From NCBI GenBank assembly GCA_007570785.1, contig ML664157.1:6593993-6657992 (forward strand): a DNA stretch of 64,000 bases, written 5' to 3'. The position numbers and the translations under genes were made by a program. How positions within the stretch are numbered: position 1 is the stretch's first letter; each line of letters begins with the position of its first letter. Source of the DNA: Antilocapra americana (Eukaryota; Chordata; Mammalia; Artiodactyla; Antilocapridae). This document shows positions 57,956 through 64,000 of the stretch, piece after piece. The notes below the pieces were generated by a model. It was not told the origin of the DNA. It was given only the letters and a program-made list of their open reading frames with translations, and did not search any database.

Positions 57956-58090
57956 GTCAAAGGCTTCCCACAAGTAATTTAATACCTCATCAACCCTGTG
58001 AAATATGTACTATTTTACAGATTTAAGAGAAAAAGGGAGAGAGGTTCAGAGAGAGGCAACTTGATAATGGTAACATAACTGATCTTGGTG
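57956..58090 (-). mobile_element. MIR SINE fragment
   Basis: 'caaccctgtgaaatatgtac', 'tattttacagatttaagag', 'aggttcagagagaggcaact' is the antisense MIR core. Confidence 0.7.
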
Positions 58091-58411
58091 TGTTTTTCTC
58101 TAAGCTGGATCTTTATCATCATATTATATTGCTTCTACTATTTATCTATTGAGAAACAAGATAGGCAAAGCAGTGGTTTAGACACTATTAGAAATTTATA
58201 GATTTACATGGCACAACCCCTGCCTCAGAAATCTTACCATCTAGTAGAGGAAATATTAAAAGAAATGGATTTTGAGACACAATATGAATATTACCTGAGA
58301 CATCAAAATAATTGAAAGCTATACTTCTGGGTGCAGTGATGGCACAAGGCTTAGTAAAAGAAGAAACTTTAAAATTGAACCATCAACATGAAAAAGATAA
58401 TAAATTTGGGC

Positions 58412-58455
58412 AAAATTTCAAAGAACTAAAATTTTAAAATTTCAAAGAACTAAAA
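58412..58455. repeat. 24-base-period tandem duplication
   Basis: 'aaaatttcaaagaactaaaa' occurs at 58412-58431 and 58436-58455. Confidence 0.9.
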
Positions 58456-58639
58456 ATGTTAATATTTTATGAATTATGATTTATAAAAATGAATTTAATA
58501 TTGTCCTTTCCCCCCATTTTATGGCCTCACCACAGGAGGTGTTTGGTGTCCCTGACTTCGTGGTTCTTCTCAGGAAGTGGGTTATGTGAAGAGAAGGGTT
58601 TAATTCTTGTGAGAAGACTGTTTTCATTTTGAAGTGTGT

Positions 58640-59095
58640 TTATTCATATGTTCATACATCAAGCATCACGCTTTGAGCACTGTTCTAGACACTGAGGGAA
58701 CTGTGATGGACAAGACCAAGTTTCCACCCTCAAGGAGCTGAACTTCTAGTCTAGTGGGGAAAAATAATGAGTATACCAGTAGAGAAGTAAATTTTTTAAA
58801 AGGGAATTTCAGATAATGATAGCATCATGAAGAAAATTCAGCAAAGTAGAAGGACAGAGAGACAACTGGCCTCCCGAGGTGGCTTTTCTGAAAGCATAAT
58901 ACTTAAGCTAAAACTTGAAGGCCGAGAAGACTAAGGCACCATGGACTCTGGGGAGAGTGACCCGGGAAGATTGAGGGGCAAGTGCAGAGGCAGGAATGAG
59001 CTTAGCATATCTGAGAAGTAGAAAGGAGGAGTCTGGTCCTTTGAGGGAAATGGGGCATGAAACTAAGGAGGTGAGGTTGACAAAGGGCCAGGTAA
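58640..59095 (-). mobile_element. L2 LINE 3' region
   Basis: 'tgagcactgttctagacact', 'ccaccctcaaggagctgaac', 'ctaaaacttgaaggccgag' and 'aagtgcagaggcaggaatga' are the antisense of the L2 3' region. Confidence 0.7.
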
Positions 59096-61424
59096 CCGAT
59101 GTTGAAAGTCAAGGAAAAGAGTTGTGGAAAGTGAGCAAATACCTGCAAGGATGTGTGCATATGTGGATGGGGTGGAGGAATACAATGAATGTCTCATTCA
59201 TTATCTGTGTTTAACACAGGCCAGGGAGTAAACTGCTGTTTGAAGAGAAGCAGGAATTGCTACATAGGTCAAAAGTTTTTTAGGAGATAAATTATTATAT
59301 TTAGATAAATTTCAGATAAGCTCAGTTTTACTTTCAGAGGTTAACAACATTTTCTTGCCTTTTCATTTCCATAATAGGTGTGAGTCTGATAAAAGTGAAA
59401 AGGTCTCAAATATTATTTAAATTTATCAACTTGAGATTTTTCAGCAAAATTTCTGTGGATTAATTGACCCCAATCATGACCAGTGAAAGTAAATTCACTG
59501 ATGTTTGGTAATGAGGTCATAAGGCACTTCATTTCTGCATTGATATGAAGCAGAAAAGACTAAAGAAAAGGCTACATTAGAGTCTCTCGAGACAACAGAT
59601 GTTCCTTTGCTTATTCTTCCTAAATCTCAATGTCAGTGATCATAGGGACCCTTGCGATATCAACCTGTTCCTTTTATAAGTAGCAGTAACTTATACACTG
59701 CATTTTCCATGGTAATTATGAATTTCCTCTGATTTATTTTCTCATCAAGAGCTTTAAATGACCCAATTATTACTAACACTTATTACTACTATTATTATTA
59801 AAAACTTTTTTATGGAATTTGGAGGTGGAGTATGATTTGGGAAGGGAATATCAGCTAATTTACTGTGAAAGATATATTCTTCTTTAAAAAAAATGAAGTA
59901 AGCAGACTCAATATCTAAGAGCAAATGGCCTTCCCCTACACTTAAAAAGTGAATTGCAATAGTATGGCTGTTTCTATGTCTGGTTTGGGTTAAGAGCCTA
60001 GAAAAAAAGAAAAAAAAACTACTGTGACCTTGGTCAGAGTATGTGCTAAAAGATTGGCCATGGTGGTGTGGAGAGGAACACAATGATAATTTCCCCAAGG
60101 CAGGCAGACATGATATTGCAGGAGTCAGAAGCTAACTTTTGCATGCTCCTGACAGTGCTTCAGTGGAAAATCATTATGCTACTAGTATTGGGAAGTGTGG
60201 AGGGTGCAAATGACTTACGTGCTACTTAAGCAATGCATTCCATCCTATCAGGTACGTATGTGGGCATGATGACTCACCATGTTGTCGGATTAATGCAAGT
60301 ATGAGATGCTGTGTGGTTTCTAAGTGCTTGTGTGTGAGAGAATAAATACATGCATATCCACAGTGTGTGAATGTTAAGAGAGCAGTCCTAAAACATGAAG
60401 CCACTCTCTGACCTGTTGCTTACTATAGTTGGGTAACTTAACCAAGAAGCAAATCTACTATGGGAGTTAAGGGGATTTCTGCCATAGAGTAGTACTCATT
60501 TGTTGACATGAACTAGGTTCAGGAAAGGATCACAGAAAAAGCATGTGAGTTTGGGGCGTGACTCTAGTTAGTTAACTTGGGGCTGAAAATTTCTCCAGCA
60601 CTTGATACTAAGAATGCCTTCTCCTGGCCAAGCAGACTCTCCTGCCTTATTTGGCTTGGTTCTTCTGATGGTGACCCATCGTGTTGGAAAAGAATCTCTT
60701 TCAAAAGTATAAATGTTCCTCTTTCTTTGGGTGATGTCATCATTCCTGTGGCCCAAGTCTTTGTTACTAGATAGTACTTAGCAACATATAATCATTATTT
60801 TCTCCTCTTAGAGTTCTGAGCGTGTTTGTTCTGAGATACGCTTTTTTTTTTCCCCTAGGAGGTAGGAGTAAAATCTGAAAAAGAGGAAGTTATGTCTGAA
60901 AGAATCTCTTGACTTGTGTTACTTAAAAGAAGCAAGTAGACAGCTAAATTTTTGTACTGTGGCAACAGCTTTACTGTTTTTTTTTTTTAAAATCACAATT
61001 TCACATATGGCTCCAAAGGAAGTGGTTTCCATGCAACTGTGCACATAAACTGAGCTTTAAAGTGGTAGATAGATGCCTTTTGCTTGGCTTGGCTTGTCCT
61101 TCTTATGATTTCCCTTGTAAAGTGGGTAGGGAAAGTTGGACAAAAGAAAGCTGTTCACTGGCCAATTAAGGAAGATATTTCTAAAGTGCCCGTTTATCAT
61201 TCCAGGGAAGATCTGGGATCCCCTTTTAATTACATCCTACCTGTCTATTAAAAAAACTGTAAGGGAATCTGTCTTTTCATCTTGTAGAAAACAGCTGTAA
61301 ATTTCTTAAGATTGTAGTTTGAGTCTAATCCTCATAATCTGAAGACTTGAAGTCTAAAATGAGCTTATTCTTTAAATATTCTAGATTTTAAAATTTTGTA
61401 ATTGTCATCCACTTAAAATAATAA
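59096..61424. other. Unassigned, free of young repeats
   Basis: Frames at 59754-60098 (minus) and 60568-60774 (both strands) show no domain or splice support. Short poly-T tracts occur at 60841 and 60977. Confidence 0.5.
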
Positions 61425-61575
61425 TAGTGGCTGTAAGTTATCAAATGCCTGATCCATGTTAGGTTAATTCTCATGAAGTCATTCATGAGCACATTTTTAT
61501 GAGGTAGGCATTTTAAGTTCACAGGAAACTGAGACTTGAAGAGATTGTCTAGAACCTCGAGTCTAATAACAGACT
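61425..61575 (-). mobile_element. MIR SINE fragment
   Basis: 'tttttatgaggtaggcattt', 'cacaggaaactgagacttga', 'agagattgtctagaacctcg' follow the antisense MIR core. Confidence 0.65.
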
Positions 61576-63113
61576 CCAAAGACTGTCTTTATCTCACAGG
61601 AGCCAAGGTCATGGGCAGAACAGCAGTTTTTGAAAAATCACCCCTGGGTTTTTTAACCTGATTCTTCTAAAGAATGTGGTGCACACACAGGTCATTGTAT
61701 GAGGTGGGGGGAGATGGGTATGCCTCGCTTCAAAAGTGTTCAACCACACAAGCAAAAGGGCAAGGTGGCAGCAGCCGGACTCTTGCCAATGGAAACTGGC
61801 CCATGTGTCATATTTGGCATGTGTATACCTGTTGTCAATAACCCCAGTGTTTTTCCTTTAGTCACCCAGTAAGTTAGTCATATAAGAGGCAGACTTACTT
61901 CAGTTGTCTTCTTCTTCCATCATGGTAAGGAAAAATATCCAAAACTGTGCAAAGTATCATCCAAGTACTCCAATTTTTGTAATAGTCAATTTGTCTGCAC
62001 CCCATAAATTGGATATTTGGTGCCAGATATGCCCTTTTCCACAAGTTCAAGTCTAATCTGTTAACACTTCCCAGGGCCCATGTAGAATTCTAAGTATTTA
62101 GGGACCCTGACAACCTATTTACAGCTTCTTCCAACACAGACCTACCAGTGTATTGTAAGAATAAACAGACTTCAAAGTCATCACAAGGAGAAAAACTGCT
62201 CTGGTGAAGTCTGTAATTTAGAGCATCTTTAGAGAAGAAAGACTTTATGAAAAGAGAGACTCAGAGTGGCCAGCCTCTTTCACAGTTACCTTTTTCTTTA
62301 TTTAATTGTAAAGACTAAATGACAGGTAGGAAAATGCTTTTGCAGGACGTGGGCGTCTTGAAACCTTAGAAGGAAGTTACAGTGTGCATGGGAATAAGCC
62401 TGTGGGTAGGAGTTAGACACGGCTGCTCTATTGCTAGTCTAGAATAATCATGCATAAACATCTTTACGATGGCACCTGAACAAAATTAATAAAACCCTAT
62501 TAAAGGCACTTGATATATTATTTAAAATAAGCACACATTACTTTTTATAGCCAGGAATAGAAGAAAAATTTTACATCAAGAACAAGGATTTAAAAAAAAA
62601 AAGAGCCTATCATTTTGACAAAACAAAAGATAGCACAAGTTGATTTTCATATGTTAATTCAAAAGCTGACATACTATACTCCGAAAGTGTGGGAGAAACA
62701 CTAGCTTTGTCTGTAGATGTCAGTCTTAAAAGATTAAACCCAGGAAGTGAATGAAAATAAACACCAAAGTACAGAGCAAGGGCAGCACGGTAATGAAAAG
62801 TCACAGATTTCTTCAAACCTTGCCCTCGGGGGCTGTGTGGTGGACGCCGTGCATCTTAACAGAAGTAAAGTCACTGTTTCATGCAAAAACAGTAACAGAA
62901 TTCTGTCTTTCAAATGAGGAGGAATTCGGGCAACGTAGACATGTAGTTTATACACTATGATGACTCTCACAAGGCTATGGGTCCAGATGTTTGAATTCAA
63001 TGAAATAAAGGGGGGGTCATAAAAATAATAATTTGTCTGTCTTTGGAATTTAGAGTCACCTGTTCACAGTCTTTTTTCTCTTTCACTACACTTTGCAAAT
63101 CTGTATTGTTTAC
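61576..63113. other. Unassigned, free of young repeats; CpG-richer 62820-62850
   Basis: No confident feature. The small block near 62820-62850 has several CpGs, uncommon in this AT-rich window, but no promoter architecture is visible. Confidence 0.45.
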
Positions 63114-63326
63114 CTGTGTGTGTTAGTCGCTCAGTCATGTCCGACTCTTTGTGACCCCGTGAACCGTAGCCTGTCAGGCTCCTCTGTCCATGGGATTCTC
63201 CAGGCAAGACTACTGGAGTGGGTTGCCATTCCTTTCTCCAGGGGATCTTCCTGCCCAGGGATCAAACCCAGGTCTTCTGTATTGCAGGCAGAGTCTTTAC
63301 TATCTGAGCTACCAGAGAGGCCCTAC
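63114..63326 (-). mobile_element. BovA2 SINE
   Basis: 'tgttagtcgctcagtcatgt' to 'tgagctaccagagaggccc', close to consensus. A duplication tgtttac at 63107-63113 and 63327-63333 (tattgtttac / tactgtttac if one mismatch is allowed). Confidence 0.95.
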
Positions 63327-63333
63327 TGTTTAC

Positions 63334-64000
63334 TTACCTGATTATAATTACTTACTATTTCATATCTATTGCCCCAATGGGACTGTATGTTTCAAGAGGC
63401 TTGGGGTGTAGTGTTGCTCACCCTGTAGCCTCAGATTCCAGGAAAGGCAGAATTATGTCAGGTGCTCAGTGACTATTCGTGGGTCAGGTAGGAAAGCTAA
63501 CAGCAGAAAGAGTGAAAATGCCCCAGTTACTGGTGAGCTGGTGGCCTACAGCCAGAGAAGTTTGAAAAGAGAGAAGAATGTTCAACACTGTCCAAAAATA
63601 CATGAATTACTGAGAAGACTATAGGGGATCAGGACCTGTCAGCGATTACTCATTGCTAAGCCTCTGACAGAAATAAGGACATCTGAGTCCAGCCAGGTGT
63701 GACCAGGAGGGTCCTTTGGGCTGACTGCACATTCACAAAGATGGTACATTATGACTAATAACATTACCTGCAAATGAGATTCAAATAACCATGTTAGTTG
63801 GTGAGTGAATTCATAAAATATACTAAAACTTGCCAGAACTTTCACTTCTAAAAAAGTCACATATATAATCATACATATACATATTTTCTTATATATGCAT
63901 ATACATATCTATATGTATTCTAGAGCATATATATATATATAATTATATTTTCTGTAATCTGATATAAATAAATCCCAAAGTGGATCAGGATACTCTGAAG
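63334..64000. other. Unassigned; TA-rich palindromic run 63855-63965
   Basis: The last 110 bases or so hold several (TA)n and ATATGCATAT-type self-complementary runs. No gene signal. Confidence 0.5.

Noticed and set aside
1..64000. CRISPR arrays, operons, phage or plasmid genes, toxin genes, intact endogenous virus
   Set aside because: None seen. The only virus-derived sequences are solo or possible LTRs (10754-12256 and tentatively 36416-37025) without viral genes.

Overview
The window is nuclear DNA of a ruminant (pecoran artiodactyl, most likely a bovid). The evidence is its repeat content. It carries five copies of the BovB LINE, about two dozen tRNA-derived Bov-tA/BovA2 SINEs (two of them fused Bov-tA/ART2A-type units), CHR-1/CHR-2 SINEs of the whale/hippo/ruminant clade, and ruminant L1 3' ends with the typical A-tail and G-rich 3' UTR. 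Older layers (MIR, L2, L1M, an ERVL LTR, a hAT-type fragment) lie underneath. I cannot name the species or the chromosome. There are no bacterial genes, operons, CRISPR arrays, rRNA genes or functional tRNA genes.

I find no confidently identifiable protein-coding gene. The sequence reads as intergenic or intronic. The long reading frames are BovB or L1 reverse-transcriptase remnants, their antisense shadows, or frames running through SINEs. Two weak gene-like signals deserve a check. One is a candidate terminal coding exon on the minus strand at 52682-52780 (strong acceptor, 32 codons, stop, AATAAA 136 bases beyond). The other is a TATA box plus candidate non-coding first exon on the plus strand at 48910-49095. 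They point in opposite directions and I could not assign either to a known gene.

Layout. 1-9 kb: SINE fragments, a CHR-1, two short L1 3' ends, a BovB with an L1 inserted in it. 9-13 kb: a fused SINE split by an L1, then an ERVL-type LTR split by a BovB. 13.4-15.3 kb: a 1.6 kb segment bounded by a near-perfect 135 bp inverted repeat. 16-26 kb: SINEs, BovB 3' pieces, a degenerate minisatellite. 27-31 kb: an L1 with a 5' inversion, an old antisense L1M, a 1.3 kb antisense ruminant L1. 32-39 kb: CHR and BovA2 insertions in older L1M. 39-44 kb: mostly unique or ancient sequence. 44-47.5 kb: two heavily nested L1/SINE stacks. 47.5-56 kb: poor in young repeats, with both gene-like signals and an old L1M. 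56-57.5 kb: an L2 split by an L1 that is itself split by a SINE. 57.5-63 kb: again almost free of young repeats.

There are no genes here that work together. The readable content is an insertion history: perfect target-site duplications date many insertions relative to one another, and the inverted repeat at 13.4/15.2 kb is the clearest rearrangement footprint. I looked for an undescribed biological system and do not see one.
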